Source: Cryobacterium sinapicolor (GTDB taxonomy: Bacteria; Actinomycetota; Actinomycetes; Actinomycetales; Microbacteriaceae). Taken from it: a DNA stretch of 64,000 nucleotides. The stretch's first letter is position 1; each line of letters opens with the position of its first letter. Below are positions 47,579 to 57,714 of the stretch, piece after piece. Both the position numbers and the translations under genes were made by a program. The notes under the pieces are model-generated. The model had not been told where the DNA came from. It searched no databases and saw only the letters and a list, made by a program, of their open reading frames with translations. The stretch lies in NCBI RefSeq assembly GCF_004403465.1, contig NZ_SOGQ01000012.1, positions 21,633 to 85,632 of the forward strand, in the 5' to 3' direction.

Positions 47579-47627
47579 CGCCGGCCTCCAGACTTTTCGA
47601 TTCTAAGAAAAAAGGATTCACACCATC

Positions 47628-48113
47628 GTGGCGAAAATCGCAGATCAGATTGACCAGGCTCCGGAGAGCTACTCGACCGAGACTCCGACCGAGACTGTAA
47701 CCAAGGCGCCCCGCGCCATCCTCAACGTTCCCGGCGCAGCCGTCGGCCGTCGCAAGCAGGCCATCGCCCGCGTGCGCATCGTCCCCGGCTCCGGCACCAT
47801 CACGGTCAACGGCCGCGAGTTCGAAGACTACTTCCCGAACAAGCTGCACCAGCAGCTCATCAACGACCCGTTCAAGGTTCTCGACCTCATCGGCAGCTAC
47901 GACGTCATCGCCCGCATCACCGGTGGTGGCCCGTCCGGCCAGGCCGGCGCCCTGCGTCTCGGCATTGCGCGTTCGCTCAACCAGATCGACGAAGAGAACA
48001 ACCGCGCCATCCTGAAGAAGGCCGGCTTCCTCAACCGTGACGCTCGCGTCAAGGAGCGCAAGAAGGCCGGACTCAAGAAGGCCCGCAAGGCGCCTCAGTT
48101 CTCGAAGCGCTAA
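47628..48113 (+). CDS. rpsI: 30S ribosomal protein S9
   Basis: Head protein whose C-terminal tail reaches the P-site tRNA. It has 161 residues including a 33-residue N-terminal extension. The core [20 protein letters not shown] and the terminal RKAPQFSKR are canonical. GTG 47628. glmM follows after 22 bases, as in other actinobacteria. Confidence 0.97.
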   Translation: MAKIADQIDQAPESYSTETPTETVTKAPRAILNVPGAAVGRRKQAIARVRIVPGSGTITVNGREFEDYFPNKLHQQLINDPFKVLDLIGSYDVIARITGGGPSGQAGALRLGIARSLNQIDEENNRAILKKAGFLNRDARVKERKKAGLKKARKAPQFSKR

Positions 48114-48135
48114 GTCGAGAGTCGGCACTGTAAAG

Positions 48136-49497
48136 ATGCCTCGGCTATTCGGCACGGACGGCGTCCGGGGTCTGGCCAACCGTGAACTCACGGCTGGCCT
48201 CGCCCTGGGCCTCGCCCAGGCCAGCGCGGCGGTCCTCACTCAGGGCCGCCGCGCGGAGTTGCGCCGCGCAGCGGGCCGTCGGCCCGTCGCGGTGCTCGCT
48301 CGGGATCCCCGGATCTCCGGCGAATTCATTTCGGCCGCGGTCGCTGCCGGGCTGGCGAGTTCCGGCGTCGATGTGCTCGACGCGGGCGTCATCCCGACCC
48401 CCGCCGCCGCTTTCCTGATCGCCGATATCGGCGCTGACTTCGGCGTGATGATCTCGGCCTCGCACAACCCCGCCCCCGACAACGGCATCAAGTTCTTCGC
48501 CTTCGGGGGAACGAAGCTTCCCGACGATGTCGAGGACCGGATCGAAGAGCACCTGTCGCTGGACATGCTCACACCGATCGGCGGCGACGTCGGTCGCATC
48601 AGCCGCTTCGCCGATGCGGAAGACCGCTACGTCGTGCATCTGCTCGGCACCCTGCCGCACCGTCTGGACGGTATCCACGTCGTGCTCGACTGCGCACACG
48701 GCGCCGCCGCCGGCGTGTCGCCGCAGGTCTTCACGGATGCCGGTGCCACCCTCACGGTCATCGGCGCCGACCCCGACGGCAACAACATCAACGACGGAGT
48801 GGGCTCCACCCACCTCGACAACCTCGCGCGCGCCGTGCTCGAAGCAGGCGCCGACGTCGGAATCGCCCACGACGGCGACGCGGATCGCTGCCTGGCCGTC
48901 GACCGCGACGGCAACATCGTCGACGGCGACCAGATCATGGCGATCCTCGCGGTGTCCATGGCCGAGCGCGGGGTGCTGAAGGACCGCACCCTCGTGGCCA
49001 CGGTGATGAGCAACCTTGGCCTGCGCAAGGCCATGGCGGCCAATGACATCCGCATGGTCGAGACCAAGGTCGGCGACCGCTACGTGCTCGAAGAGCTCAA
49101 CATCGACGGGCTGTCCCTCGGCGGCGAGCAATCCGGCCATGTGATCATGACCAAGTTCGCCACGACCGGTGACGGCATTCTGACCGGGCTGCACCTGGTC
49201 GCCGAAATGGCCCGCACCGGCAAGACCCTCGCCGAGCTCGCCTCGGTGATGACGGTCTTCCCGCAGATCCTGGTCAACGTGCGCGACGTCAACCACCACG
49301 GGTTGAACACCAACGAGGTCATCGCGGAGGCCGTCCGCGCCGCCGAGGCGGAACTCGGCGACACCGGCCGGGTGCTGCTGCGCCCGTCGGGGACCGAGCC
49401 CATGGTGCGCGTCATGGTCGAAGCGGCCGACCAGGTCACCGCTGACCGGCTCGCGCACGAGCTGGCCGACATCGTGCGCCTGCAGCTCGCCCTCTAG
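48136..49497 (+). CDS. glmM: Phosphoglucosamine mutase
   Basis: Converts glucosamine-6-phosphate to glucosamine-1-phosphate for UDP-GlcNAc and peptidoglycan. ATG 48136 ([18 protein letters not shown]) gives 453 residues, normal length. The active Ser is in [15 protein letters not shown], the metal loop is DGDADRC, the sugar loop is GGEQSGH and the phosphate site is [11 protein letters not shown]. It probably shares the rplM-rpsI transcript. GlmS, the preceding enzyme in the pathway, is encoded 1.1 kb away. Confidence 0.97.
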   Translation: MPRLFGTDGVRGLANRELTAGLALGLAQASAAVLTQGRRAELRRAAGRRPVAVLARDPRISGEFISAAVAAGLASSGVDVLDAGVIPTPAAAFLIADIGADFGVMISASHNPAPDNGIKFFAFGGTKLPDDVEDRIEEHLSLDMLTPIGGDVGRISRFADAEDRYVVHLLGTLPHRLDGIHVVLDCAHGAAAGVSPQVFTDAGATLTVIGADPDGNNINDGVGSTHLDNLARAVLEAGADVGIAHDGDADRCLAVDRDGNIVDGDQIMAILAVSMAERGVLKDRTLVATVMSNLGLRKAMAANDIRMVETKVGDRYVLEELNIDGLSLGGEQSGHVIMTKFATTGDGILTGLHLVAEMARTGKTLAELASVMTVFPQILVNVRDVNHHGLNTNEVIAEAVRAAEAELGDTGRVLLRPSGTEPMVRVMVEAADQVTADRLAHELADIVRLQLAL

Positions 49498-49540
49498 TCG
49501 CGAGGACCCTCCCCGCCGTGCAAGCGGCCGAGCGGGCTCT

Positions 49541-49615
49541 CCCTGTGCGGGTCGGGCCCTGGGCGGGTCGGCCCTGTGCGGGTCGGCCCTGTGCGGGTCG
49601 GGCCCTGTGCGGGTC
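49541..49615. repeat. 15-16 bp tandem repeats between convergent genes
   Basis: About five units of CCCTGTGCGGGTCGG(G) at 49541, 49557, 49572, 49587 and 49603. They fill the 3' junction between glmM and coaA and reach the coaA stop codon. Confidence 0.85.
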
Positions 49616-50570
49616 ACACCTTGCGCAGCAGCACCTTGGAGACGGAGTGGTTCGGGTCCTTGCGCAGCACGAGGGTCGCCCGAGAGCGGGTCGGCCGGAT
49701 GTTCCGCAACAGGTTGGGTTCGTTGATCTCGGTCCAGATCTCCCGGGCCCGGCTCCGCGCCTCGGCCTCGGTCATGCTCGCGTACCGGTGGAAATACGAC
49801 TTCGGGTTGCTGAACGCGCCGCGCTGCAGCTTGAGGAAGCGCTCCTCGTACCAGCGCTCGATGTCCTGCGTGCGCGCGTCCACGTATACCGTGAAGTCGA
49901 ACAGGTCACTGACAGCGAGCCCGTGACCCGGCCCGGGCGGCTGCAACACGTTGAGTCCCTCGACGATCAGGATGTCAGGCTGCCGCACCACGATCTGGGC
50001 GTCGGGAACGATGTCGTAGCTGAGATGTGAATAGAACGGCGACCGCACCTCGGCGGCGCCGCTCTTGACCGCGGCGACGAAGCGCAGCAGGGCGCGTCGG
50101 TCGTAGGACTCGGGGAACCCCTTGCGGTCCATCAGGCCCCGCCTTGTGAGTTCCGCGTTGGGCAGCAGAAAGCCGTCGGTGGTCACCAGCTCGACCCGCG
50201 GCGTGTCCTCCCAGCGGGCGAGCAGCTCGCGCAGCAGGCGGGCGATGGTGGACTTGCCCACCGCGACCGACCCGGCGACTCCGATCACGAACGGCGTGCG
50301 CTGGGCACGCTCCCCGAGAAAGTCGCTCGTGGCGCGGTGCAGCTGCCGGGCTCCGGCGGCGTAGAGGTTCAGCAGGCGGCTGAGCGGCAGGTAGACATCC
50401 GTGACCTCTTGCAGGTCGAGCGGCTCACCCAGCCCGCGCAGCTGCACGATCTCCGTCTCCCGTAGTGGAAGCCGGGTGGTTGGCGCGAGGGCGGCCCAGT
50501 CTGCCCGGTCCAGTTCGACGAAGGGAGTGCTGTGGCCGTTGTTCCAGGGACTCGCAACCGGATCGGACAT
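49614..50570 (-). CDS. coaA: Pantothenate kinase, type I
   Basis: First enzyme of coenzyme A synthesis. It has 318 residues from ATG 50570, preceded by GGTGGA. Walker [20 protein letters not shown] is at about residue 95; the catalytic base region is [10 protein letters not shown], then [12 protein letters not shown]. The strand remains open far upstream because it lies opposite glmS, but the [10 protein letters not shown] start is the natural one. It is divergent from glmS with 33 bases between starts. Confidence 0.95.
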   Translation of the reverse strand: MSDPVASPWNNGHSTPFVELDRADWAALAPTTRLPLRETEIVQLRGLGEPLDLQEVTDVYLPLSRLLNLYAAGARQLHRATSDFLGERAQRTPFVIGVAGSVAVGKSTIARLLRELLARWEDTPRVELVTTDGFLLPNAELTRRGLMDRKGFPESYDRRALLRFVAAVKSGAAEVRSPFYSHLSYDIVPDAQIVVRQPDILIVEGLNVLQPPGPGHGLAVSDLFDFTVYVDARTQDIERWYEERFLKLQRGAFSNPKSYFHRYASMTEAEARSRAREIWTEINEPNLLRNIRPTRSRATLVLRKDPNHSVSKVLLRKV

Positions 50571-50603
50571 TCCACCGAGCTTACTCGGACTAAAATCGGA
50601 CCC

Positions 50604-52454
50604 ATGTGTGGAATCGTCGGATACGTAGGAGACAACAAGAGCGTTCAGGTCCTGATGGGAGGTCTGCGGCGGCTCGAATATCGCGGGTACGACTCCGCGG
50701 GCATCGCCGTCATCGATTCTGAGGGCACCCTCAATACGTCCAAACGCGCGGGAAAACTGGCCGTGCTGGCCGCCGAACTCGCGGCGAACCCGATCAACAA
50801 CGGCAACACCGGGATCGGACACACCCGGTGGGCCACCCACGGTGCGCCGACCGACTCGAACGCGCACCCGCACCTGGGCGACAACGGCAAGCTCGCCCTG
50901 ATCCACAATGGCATCATCGAAAACTTCTCCGTACTCAAGGACGAACTCCTCGCCGAGGGCTTCACCTTCGAGAGCGAGACCGACACCGAGGTCGCGGCCA
51001 TCCTGCTCGGCCGGGAATACCAGCGCGTCGGAGACCTGGGCGCGGCGTTCCGCGCGGTCGTCTCCCGCCTGGACGGCGCCTTCACCCTCCTCGCCGTGCA
51101 CCAGGACCAGCCCGGCATCGTCGTCGGCGCCCGCCGCAACTCCCCGCTCGTGATCGGCCTGGGCGACGGCGAGAACTTCCTCGGCTCCGACGTCGCGGCC
51201 TTCGTCGAATACACCCGCCGCGCGGTGGCCATCGGCCAGGACCAGATCGTCACCATCACGCCCGACCTCGTCACCGTCACCGACTTCGACGGCAACGCCG
51301 TCGAGGTGGAAGAATTCGACATCGCCTGGGATGCCTCCGCGTCCGAGAAGGGCGGCTGGTCCAGCTTCATGGCGAAGGAAGTCTCCGAGCAGCCGGATGC
51401 CGTGCGCAATACCCTGCGGGGCCGCATCCACGAGGGCAAGGCCGTCGTTCCCGAGCTGACCGAATTCGGAGACGACGTGCTCGCGGGCATCCGTCGCATC
51501 GTGATCATCGCCTGCGGAACGGCCGCTTACGCCGGTCAGACGGCGAAGTACGCCATCGAAAAGTGGGCCCGCGTGCCGGTCGACGTCGAGCTCAGCCACG
51601 AATTCCGCTACCGCGACCCGATTCTTGACCCCGAGACCCTGGTCATCTCGATCAGCCAGTCCGGCGAGACCATGGACACGCTGATGGCCGTCAAGTACGC
51701 CCGGGAGGCGGGCGCGAAGGCCATCTCGATCTGCAACACCCAGGGTGCCACCATCCCGCGTGAGTCCGACGCGGTCATCTACACGCATGCCGGTCCCGAA
51801 GTGGCCGTCGCCTCGACGAAGGCGTTCGTCGCCCAGATCGCCGCCCTCTATCTGTTCGCGCTTCACCTGGCGCGAGTGCGGGGGAGCCTGACCGAGGCCG
51901 AGCAGGTGGAGCAGGTCGTCGAGCTGCAGGGCATCCCGGCGAAGATCGCGACCACCCTGCTGCAGGAATCGACCGTCCACGAACTGGCCAACTGGATGAG
52001 TGACACCCGGGCCGTGCTGTTCCTCGGCCGGCACGTGGGCTTCCCGATCGCTCTCGAGGGGGCGCTCAAGCTCAAGGAGCTCGCCTACATCCACGCGGAG
52101 GGTTTCGCCGCCGGAGAGCTCAAGCACGGGCCGATCGCTCTGATCGAGCCCGGCCAGCCGGTCTTCGTCGTCGTGCCGAGCCCGCGGGGCTCCGCGCACC
52201 TGCACCCCAAGGTGGTCTCGAACATCCAGGAGATCCGGGCCCGAGGTGCGCGCATCATCGCGATCGCCGAAGAGGGCGATGTCGCGGTGCTGCCGTTCGC
52301 GGACACCGTGATCCGCATCCCGCTGGCAGCGCCGCTGTTCGAACCGCTTCTGGCCGTCGTGCCGCTGCAGATCTTCGCCATGGAACTCGCCACGGCGAAG
52401 GGACTCGACGTGGACCAGCCCCGTAACCTGGCCAAGTCCGTCACCGTCGAATAG
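50604..52454 (+). CDS. glmS: Glutamine-fructose-6-phosphate aminotransferase
   Basis: Makes glucosamine-6-phosphate from fructose-6-phosphate and glutamine. It has 616 residues. The start is ATG 50604, since the catalytic Cys must follow Met (MCGIVGYVG). The amidotransferase domain includes [11 protein letters not shown] and IHNGIIEN. The SIS domains have [14 protein letters not shown] and [13 protein letters not shown]. The C-terminal [11 protein letters not shown] is typical. No glmS ribozyme-like leader fits the 33-base upstream gap. Confidence 0.97.
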   Translation: MCGIVGYVGDNKSVQVLMGGLRRLEYRGYDSAGIAVIDSEGTLNTSKRAGKLAVLAAELAANPINNGNTGIGHTRWATHGAPTDSNAHPHLGDNGKLALIHNGIIENFSVLKDELLAEGFTFESETDTEVAAILLGREYQRVGDLGAAFRAVVSRLDGAFTLLAVHQDQPGIVVGARRNSPLVIGLGDGENFLGSDVAAFVEYTRRAVAIGQDQIVTITPDLVTVTDFDGNAVEVEEFDIAWDASASEKGGWSSFMAKEVSEQPDAVRNTLRGRIHEGKAVVPELTEFGDDVLAGIRRIVIIACGTAAYAGQTAKYAIEKWARVPVDVELSHEFRYRDPILDPETLVISISQSGETMDTLMAVKYAREAGAKAISICNTQGATIPRESDAVIYTHAGPEVAVASTKAFVAQIAALYLFALHLARVRGSLTEAEQVEQVVELQGIPAKIATTLLQESTVHELANWMSDTRAVLFLGRHVGFPIALEGALKLKELAYIHAEGFAAGELKHGPIALIEPGQPVFVVVPSPRGSAHLHPKVVSNIQEIRARGARIIAIAEEGDVAVLPFADTVIRIPLAAPLFEPLLAVVPLQIFAMELATAKGLDVDQPRNLAKSVTVE

Positions 52455-52502
52455 TGCGAGTCGAGTAGTCGGAGGGCAAAACAGGGTGCAGAGGATGACG
52501 GC

Positions 52503-52859
52503 ATGATCCGGGGCATCGGGGTCGACATCGTCGACCTCGCCCGCTTCGAACGGCAGGTCCTGCGCACGCCCGGGCTGATTCGTCGGCTCTTCACGGAAGC
52601 CGAGCGCGAGTTGCCGCTGCACTCCTTGGCCGCGCGCTTCGCGGCCAAGGAGGCGCTCATCAAGGCGCTCGGCGAGAGTGCCGGCGCCAGTTGGCAGGAG
52701 ATGGCAGTCGTGACCGATGCCCACGGCAACCCGGGCTTCGTCCTGCACGGAGCCGCCGCGGCCGCGTTGACGGCCCGCGGCATCGACACGGTCCACCTGA
52801 CCATGACCCACGACGCCGGCGTGGCCTGCGCCTTCGTGGTCACGGAGGGTGCGGCATGA
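52503..52859 (+). CDS. acpS: Holo-[acyl-carrier-protein] synthase
   Basis: Attaches 4'-phosphopantetheine to acyl carrier protein. It has 118 residues. [16 protein letters not shown] has the Mg-binding Asp, and [16 protein letters not shown] has the second motif. Its last four bases overlap the alr start (ATGA). The ATG at 52503 has no strong ribosome site. Confidence 0.95.
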   Translation: MIRGIGVDIVDLARFERQVLRTPGLIRRLFTEAERELPLHSLAARFAAKEALIKALGESAGASWQEMAVVTDAHGNPGFVLHGAAAAALTARGIDTVHLTMTHDAGVACAFVVTEGAA

Positions 52860-54136
52860 CCGGGTACCGCGAAGCCGTCGTCGACCTGCGCGCGGTCTAC
52901 GCGAACGTCGTGCACCTCAAGCAGATGGCCGGCACCCCGCACCTGATGGCCGTGGTCAAGGCCAACGCCTACGGCCACGGGGCCGTTCCGGTCGCCCGCA
53001 CCGCGCTCGCGGCCGGCGCCGACTGGCTCGGGGTGGCCGACATCGACGAGGCGCTCGAACTGCGGGCCGCCGGCATCGACGCGCCCCTTCTGGCCTGGCT
53101 GCACGATCCGGATGCCGATTTCACCGCCGCCATCGCCCGGAACATCAGCCTCGGGCTGTCCTCGGCGCGGCAGCTGCGCCAGGTCGCAGGCGCCGCCACC
53201 GCTCTCGGCCGCGTGGCCGATGTGCACCTCAAACTGGACACCGGACTCAACCGCAACGGCGTGCACGAACCGGACTGGGCCGAGACGTTCGCCCTGGCGG
53301 CCGAGCTTGAGCAGGCCTCCCGCCTGACCGTGACCGGGATCTTCAGCCACCTGTCGAACGCGTCCCCGGCCGATGACGCCGAGGCCGTCGAACGCTTCGA
53401 ACGCGGCGTCGCCCTCGCCGTCGACGCCGGGTTGACGCCGCCGCTGATCCACCTGGCCTCCACGGCGGCGGCGCTGCGGGTGCCGGCCGCCCGTTTCTCG
53501 ATGGTGCGGGTGGGCATCGGCATCTACGGGCTGTCGCCGTTCCCGGACCAGACCTCCCGGGAGCTCGGCCTCACCCCGGCGATGACGCTGCGGGGTCGCG
53601 TCGCCGCGGTGCGGCCCGTGTCCGCGGGTGCCGGGGTGTCCTACGACTACCTCTGGCGGGCGCCGGTCGACGGCCACCTCGCCCTCGTGCCGCTCGGCTA
53701 CGCGGACGGCGTGCCGCGTCAGGCCTCCGAAACCGCGCAGGTCGACATCAATGGCCACCCTCATCCGCTGGTCGGGCGCATCGCGATGGACCAGTTCGTC
53801 GTGGACGTCGGCCAGACGAGTGTGGCGGTCGGCGACGAGGTGGTGCTGTTCGGCAACCCGGAGACGGGTGTGCCGAGCGCCACCGACTGGGCCGACGCCG
53901 CCGGCACCATCAACTACGAGATCGTCACCCGGATCGGCCGCCGGGTTCCCCGCAGCTACCGGGGCGAGATCGGCAATGCGGCCGGCGGCTCGGACCGGCC
54001 CGCTGCGGTCGATGGCGTGGGCCGCCCCGGCACCGGTTCCCGCCCCGGCACCGGTTCCCGCCCCGGCACGGGTTCCCGCCCCGGCACGGGTTCCCGGCCC
54101 GGCACCGAGGCCCGGCCCGGCACCGGTTCCCGCTGA
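52856..54136 (+). CDS. alr: Alanine racemase with repetitive C-terminal tail
   Basis: PLP enzyme giving D-Ala for peptidoglycan. From ATG 52856 it has 426 residues. The PLP lysine is in [11 protein letters not shown]; the second catalytic Tyr region is [32 protein letters not shown] is conserved. The normal enzyme ends near [15 protein letters not shown]; beyond it a tail of about 45 residues has hexapeptide repeats (RPGTGS), coded by 18-base units at 54030-54130. tsaE starts at the last base of the stop codon. Confidence 0.95.
   Translation: MTGYREAVVDLRAVYANVVHLKQMAGTPHLMAVVKANAYGHGAVPVARTALAAGADWLGVADIDEALELRAAGIDAPLLAWLHDPDADFTAAIARNISLGLSSARQLRQVAGAATALGRVADVHLKLDTGLNRNGVHEPDWAETFALAAELEQASRLTVTGIFSHLSNASPADDAEAVERFERGVALAVDAGLTPPLIHLASTAAALRVPAARFSMVRVGIGIYGLSPFPDQTSRELGLTPAMTLRGRVAAVRPVSAGAGVSYDYLWRAPVDGHLALVPLGYADGVPRQASETAQVDINGHPHPLVGRIAMDQFVVDVGQTSVAVGDEVVLFGNPETGVPSATDWADAAGTINYEIVTRIGRRVPRSYRGEIGNAAGGSDRPAAVDGVGRPGTGSRPGTGSRPGTGSRPGTGSRPGTEARPGTGSR
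54030..54132. repeat. 18-bp repeats encoding the alr tail
   Basis: Six near-identical 18-base units (CGCCCCGGCACCGGTTCC type) keep the reading frame and encode RPGTGS. Copies differ at few positions. Confidence 0.85.
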
Positions 54137-54657
54137 TGCGCACCGTCATCCCGGACGCCGCCGAAATGCACGAGTTCGGCCGCACGGTCGCGGGGCTGCT
54201 GCGGGCCGGTGACCTGATCGTGCTGACCGGACCGCTCGGCGCCGGGAAGACGACCTTCACCCGCGGTCTGGGGGAGGGTCTGCAGGTGCGCGGCTCGGTC
54301 ACGAGCCCCACATTCGTGCTGGCGCGCACGCACCCGAGCACGATCGGCGGGCCACCGCTCGTGCACGTCGACGCCTACCGGCTCGGAAGCGCCCTCGAGC
54401 TGGACGACCTCGACATCGATTTCGCCCGGTCGATCGTCGTGGTCGAGTGGGGCCGCGGGATGCTCGACGGCATCGCCGACTCCTGGCTCGACATCGAGAT
54501 CGAACGGCCGGTCGGGGCCTCGGAGGCGGCCGCATCCGTCGTCGCCGACGACACCGAGGTGCTCGACATCGACGAGCCGCGCACAGTCACGGTCACCCCG
54601 CACGGTCCCCGCTGGCCGGACGAATTCGACGGAGATTTTGCTCGCACGAGCCCATAA
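54136..54657 (+). CDS. tsaE: tRNA t6A biosynthesis ATPase TsaE
   Basis: ATPase that cycles the TsaB-TsaD complex for t6A37 synthesis. It has 173 residues. P-loop GPLGAGKTTFTRGLG is at about 36-50, then SVTSPTFVLARTH and HVDAYRL, and VVVEWGRGM. The C-terminal 35 residues exceed the usual length; the last part lies inside a 21-bp inverted repeat. The group tsaE-tsaB-rimI-tsaD is compact, with a 133-base gap after tsaE. Confidence 0.94.
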   Translation: MRTVIPDAAEMHEFGRTVAGLLRAGDLIVLTGPLGAGKTTFTRGLGEGLQVRGSVTSPTFVLARTHPSTIGGPPLVHVDAYRLGSALELDDLDIDFARSIVVVEWGRGMLDGIADSWLDIEIERPVGASEAAASVVADDTEVLDIDEPRTVTVTPHGPRWPDEFDGDFARTSP

Positions 54658-54702
54658 CGGGCCGAATTCGGCGCTACACCCCAAAATCTCCGTCGAATTC
54701 GT
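54620..54702. repeat. 21-bp perfect inverted repeat across the tsaE stop
   Basis: Arms at 54620-54640 and 54682-54702 are perfectly complementary (core GAATTCGACGGAGATTTT), with a 41-base loop that contains the stop codon and a GCCGAATTCGGC palindrome. The left arm encodes the last residues of TsaE (DEFDGDFA). Confidence 0.9.
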
Positions 54703-54790
54703 TCGAGGCAGGCCGAGAGCAAAAGCGGCGGAACGGCCGAACAGCGAACCGGCGGCACAGCGAATCGGGCACAGCGAATAGGCTGGTGAG

Positions 54791-55423
54791 GTGCTTCTCG
54801 CCATCGATACCTCCGCCGGAACGAGCGTCGCGGTCGTGGACCTCGCCCGAGGCGTCATCGCCGAACGCGCCACCGACGACACCATGCGCCACGCCGAGGT
54901 GGTCGGTCGCCTGATCGCCGACTGCCTCAGCGACGCGGCCGTGCCGATCAGCGACCTCTCCGCAGTGGTCGGCGGCATGGGCCCCGGCCCCTTCACCGGC
55001 CTCCGCGTGGGCATCGCCGCCGCCCGGGTCTTCGCGCTCGGCGCCGGGGTGCCCTTCGTGCCCGTCGTCAGCCACGACGCGCTCGCCTTCGGCCGCTACC
55101 GGGCCGGGCACACCGGCCCGCTCGTGGTCGTCACCGACGCCCGTCGCCGCGAGGTGAACTGGTCCGTGTACAGCGGGGCGGATGCCCAGGGGCTCCCGAT
55201 CCGGGTCGTCGCACCGGGCGTGACCCGGCCGGCCGTGCTGCTGGAGCCGGACTGGGCGCACGCCGGGGTTCCCCGGTTCGACGCGGTCACCGTGTCCGCC
55301 GGAGAGCTGGGGCAGGTAGCCGAGCTGATGTGGGCCCACCGGCGCCCGTTCGCCGCCGACGAGGCGCTCTACCTGCGCTCGCCGGATGTCACCCTGTCCA
55401 ACGGTCCGAAACGGGTCAGCTGA
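54791..55423 (+). CDS. tsaB: tRNA t6A biosynthesis protein TsaB
   Basis: Inactive TsaD-like partner that scaffolds the complex. It has 210 residues. MLLAIDTSAGTSVAVVDL, GGMGPGPFTGLRVGIAAARV and FVPVVSHDALAF are typical. Start GTG 54791. It overlaps rimI by one base (TGATG). Confidence 0.94.
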   Translation: MLLAIDTSAGTSVAVVDLARGVIAERATDDTMRHAEVVGRLIADCLSDAAVPISDLSAVVGGMGPGPFTGLRVGIAAARVFALGAGVPFVPVVSHDALAFGRYRAGHTGPLVVVTDARRREVNWSVYSGADAQGLPIRVVAPGVTRPAVLLEPDWAHAGVPRFDAVTVSAGELGQVAELMWAHRRPFAADEALYLRSPDVTLSNGPKRVS

Positions 55424-55935
55424 TGACCTGGCAACTGCGGCGCGCCCGAGCCGCCGACGTGGACGCCATCATGGCGCTCGAGACCCGCATTTTCGTCAAC
55501 GATGCGTGGTCCGTCCAGGCGATGGCCCAGGACGTGGTCAACCCGAACTGCTACTACTTGGTTGCCTTCCCGCCCGACGAGCCCGATCGAATCGAGGCCT
55601 ATGCCGGGCTGCAGGCCCCCCAGGGCGCGCGCGAGGGCGACATCCAGACCATCGCGGTCACCGAAGAGGCCCGCGGCCGCGGCCTCGGCCGCACCCTGAT
55701 GCTCAGCCTGATCACCGAGGCCCGTAAGCGGGGCGTGCGGGAGGTCTTCCTCGAGGTGCGCGCCGACAACCCGCCGGCCCAGGAGCTCTACCGCCGGCTC
55801 GGCTTCGAGGAGTTGGGCATCCGTCGCGGCTACTACCAGCCCGACAACGTCGACGCGATCGTGATGCGCCTGCACGTTCCTGGCCCCAAGATGCAGACGA
55901 CGCCGGCAGATGCCGAACCGGAGGCCGCCGAATGA
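55423..55935 (+). CDS. rimI: Ribosomal protein S18-alanine N-acetyltransferase RimI
   Basis: GNAT enzyme, 170 residues from ATG 55423. [20 protein letters not shown] is the acetyl-CoA motif, then [22 protein letters not shown]. Four bases overlap with tsaD. The tsaB-rimI-tsaD arrangement is a standard one. Confidence 0.93.
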   Translation: MTWQLRRARAADVDAIMALETRIFVNDAWSVQAMAQDVVNPNCYYLVAFPPDEPDRIEAYAGLQAPQGAREGDIQTIAVTEEARGRGLGRTLMLSLITEARKRGVREVFLEVRADNPPAQELYRRLGFEELGIRRGYYQPDNVDAIVMRLHVPGPKMQTTPADAEPEAAE

Positions 55936-57044
55936 CCGCCCTGACCGACCCGACCGCCCTGACCGCCCTGACCGCTCTGAACCGCGTCAACCCGCTCGTG
56001 CTCGGCATCGAGACCTCCTGCGACGAGACGGGGATCGGGATCGTGCGCGGCGCCACCCTGCTCTCGAACACGATCGCGTCGTCCATGGACGAACACGCCC
56101 GCTACGGCGGAGTCGTGCCGGAGGTGGCCGCGCGCGCGCACCTCGAGGAGCTCGTTCCGGCGATCCGGGCGGCGACGCTGGAGGCCGGGATCCGTCTGGA
56201 GGACATCGATGCGGTGGCTGTGACCTGTGGTCCCGGCTTGGCCGGCGCGCTCATGGTCGGGGTCGGGGCAGCCAAGGCGCTCGCGATCTCTCTCGGCAAG
56301 CCGATCTACGCGGTCAACCACCTCGTCGGCCACGTGGGCGCCGATGTGCTCCGCCTCGGCCCCGACGACATGACGGAGCCGCTTGAGTATCCCACGATCG
56401 CCCTCCTGGTCAGCGGCGGCCACACCTCCCTGCTGCTGGTGCGCGATCTGGTCTCCGACGTCGAACTACTCGGGGAGACCATCGACGATGCCGCCGGCGA
56501 GGCCTTCGACAAGGTGGCCCGCCTGCTCGGCCTGCCCTACCCGGGCGGACCCCAGATCGACCGGGCCGCGCTGGCCGGCAACCCCACCGCCATCCGTTTC
56601 CCCCGTGGTCTGAGCCAGACCAAGGACATGGCCAAGCACCGATATGACTTCTCGTTCTCGGGGCTGAAGACGTCGGTGGCCCGCTGGGTCGAGCAGAAAC
56701 GCGACGCGGATGAGCCGGTGCCGTTGGCCGACGTTGCCGCCAGTTTCCGGGAGGCGGTCGTCGACATCCTGCTGACCAAGGCCATCGCGGCCTGCGTCGA
56801 CCTCGGCGTGCCGAGACTCCTGCTCGGCGGCGGCGTGATCGCCAACGCCCGGTTACGCCAGGTGGCCCAGGAACGCACGGATGCCGCCGGCATCGCCCTG
56901 CGCATCCCGCCGTTGTCGCTCTGCACCGACAACGGCGCCATGATCGCGGCCCTCGGGGCGCAACTGATCATGGCCGGGCATCCGCCCTCGGCGCTGGACT
57001 TCGGGGCGGATTCCACCCTCCCGGTATCCGAGATCCAGGTCTGA
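55932..57044 (+). CDS. tsaD: tRNA N6-threonylcarbamoyltransferase TsaD
   Basis: Catalytic subunit for t6A37. It has 370 residues including an N-terminal [16 protein letters not shown] low-complexity stretch before [15 protein letters not shown]. The metal-binding HxxxH is [10 protein letters not shown], and other motifs are [26 protein letters not shown] and [14 protein letters not shown] 55932 overlaps rimI. Confidence 0.96.
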   Translation: MTALTDPTALTALTALNRVNPLVLGIETSCDETGIGIVRGATLLSNTIASSMDEHARYGGVVPEVAARAHLEELVPAIRAATLEAGIRLEDIDAVAVTCGPGLAGALMVGVGAAKALAISLGKPIYAVNHLVGHVGADVLRLGPDDMTEPLEYPTIALLVSGGHTSLLLVRDLVSDVELLGETIDDAAGEAFDKVARLLGLPYPGGPQIDRAALAGNPTAIRFPRGLSQTKDMAKHRYDFSFSGLKTSVARWVEQKRDADEPVPLADVAASFREAVVDILLTKAIAACVDLGVPRLLLGGGVIANARLRQVAQERTDAAGIALRIPPLSLCTDNGAMIAALGAQLIMAGHPPSALDFGADSTLPVSEIQV

Positions 57045-57152
57045 AACCCCCTCCCACCGGTATTTCGCCCTCGGGCGGGTATTCTGGCTTCGGCGGGTGC
57101 CGTTTGTCTCGGCGCTCGACATCCTGTCCGACCGTGTGCCAGGTCAGCAGCC

Positions 57153-57206
57153 CAGACGCACCATTCCCGCCAGACGTACCATTACCGCCAGACGCACCAT
57201 TCCCGA
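57153..57206 (+). repeat. Three 18-bp tandem units before the DUF4190-like gene
   Basis: CAGACGCACCATTCCCGC, CAGACGTACCATTACCGC and CAGACGCACCATTCCCGA at 57153, 57171 and 57189. The last runs into the AAGGAG ribosome site of the next gene. Confidence 0.8.
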
Positions 57207-57219
57207 AGGAGCAATCGAC

Positions 57220-57606
57220 ATGACCGACCCCAACCAGCCGCCGGTTACCCCGCCCATGTTCCAGCCGCCGGCAGCGCCCGCGAACCCCGCGGACACCATC
57301 CCCGCGCAGGCCGCCCCTGCCTACACCCAGCAGGGCTACCCGCAGCAGGCCCCGTCCGAGAAATACAACGTGCTGTCCATCGTGTCGCTCGTGACGTCGG
57401 TGCTCGGCATCTCCCTGGTCGGCATCATCACCGGCCACATCGGGCTGAGCCAGATCGGGAAGACCGGAGAAAAGGGTCGTGGACTCGCGATCGCCGGCCT
57501 CATCGTCGGCTACGCGGGCCTGGCGGCTCAGCTCCTGGCCGTGGTCCTGCTGATCCCGTTCCTGATCGCGATCGCCAACGACCCGACCCTGCTCAATACC
57601 TACTGA
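57220..57606 (+). CDS. DUF4190-type small membrane protein
   Basis: A 128-residue protein with a Pro/Gln-rich N-terminus (to residue 45) and two membrane helices in a DUF4190-like hairpin: VLSIVSLVTSVLGISLVGII, HIGLSQIGKTGEKGRGLAIAG and VGYAGLAAQLLAVVLL. The conserved GxxLSQI..TGE.GRGLA element marks this family. ATG 57220 is preferred over upstream starts because of GAAGGAGC. Function unknown. It is the first of three similar genes. Confidence 0.85.
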   Translation: MTDPNQPPVTPPMFQPPAAPANPADTIPAQAAPAYTQQGYPQQAPSEKYNVLSIVSLVTSVLGISLVGIITGHIGLSQIGKTGEKGRGLAIAGLIVGYAGLAAQLLAVVLLIPFLIAIANDPTLLNTY

Positions 57607-57714
57607 CCCGGGCCCTGCTGTTTCGTGGCCACGGGGAGAGACCCCGCGCCGATGGCCGGTGACCCGATATGCGACAGCGACGCACTCCGTCGTTTCGGAA
57701 AGGAATGAATTCGC

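Noticed and set aside
50571..50603. glmS ribozyme upstream of glmS
   Set aside because: The gap to the divergent coaA is only 33 bases, too short, and the ribozyme core is absent.
49614..52811. A 1065-codon open frame on the minus strand across coaA and glmS
   Set aside because: Only its C-terminal 318 codons are the CoaA protein. The rest is the complement of GlmS codons kept open by GC bias, with no family motifs.
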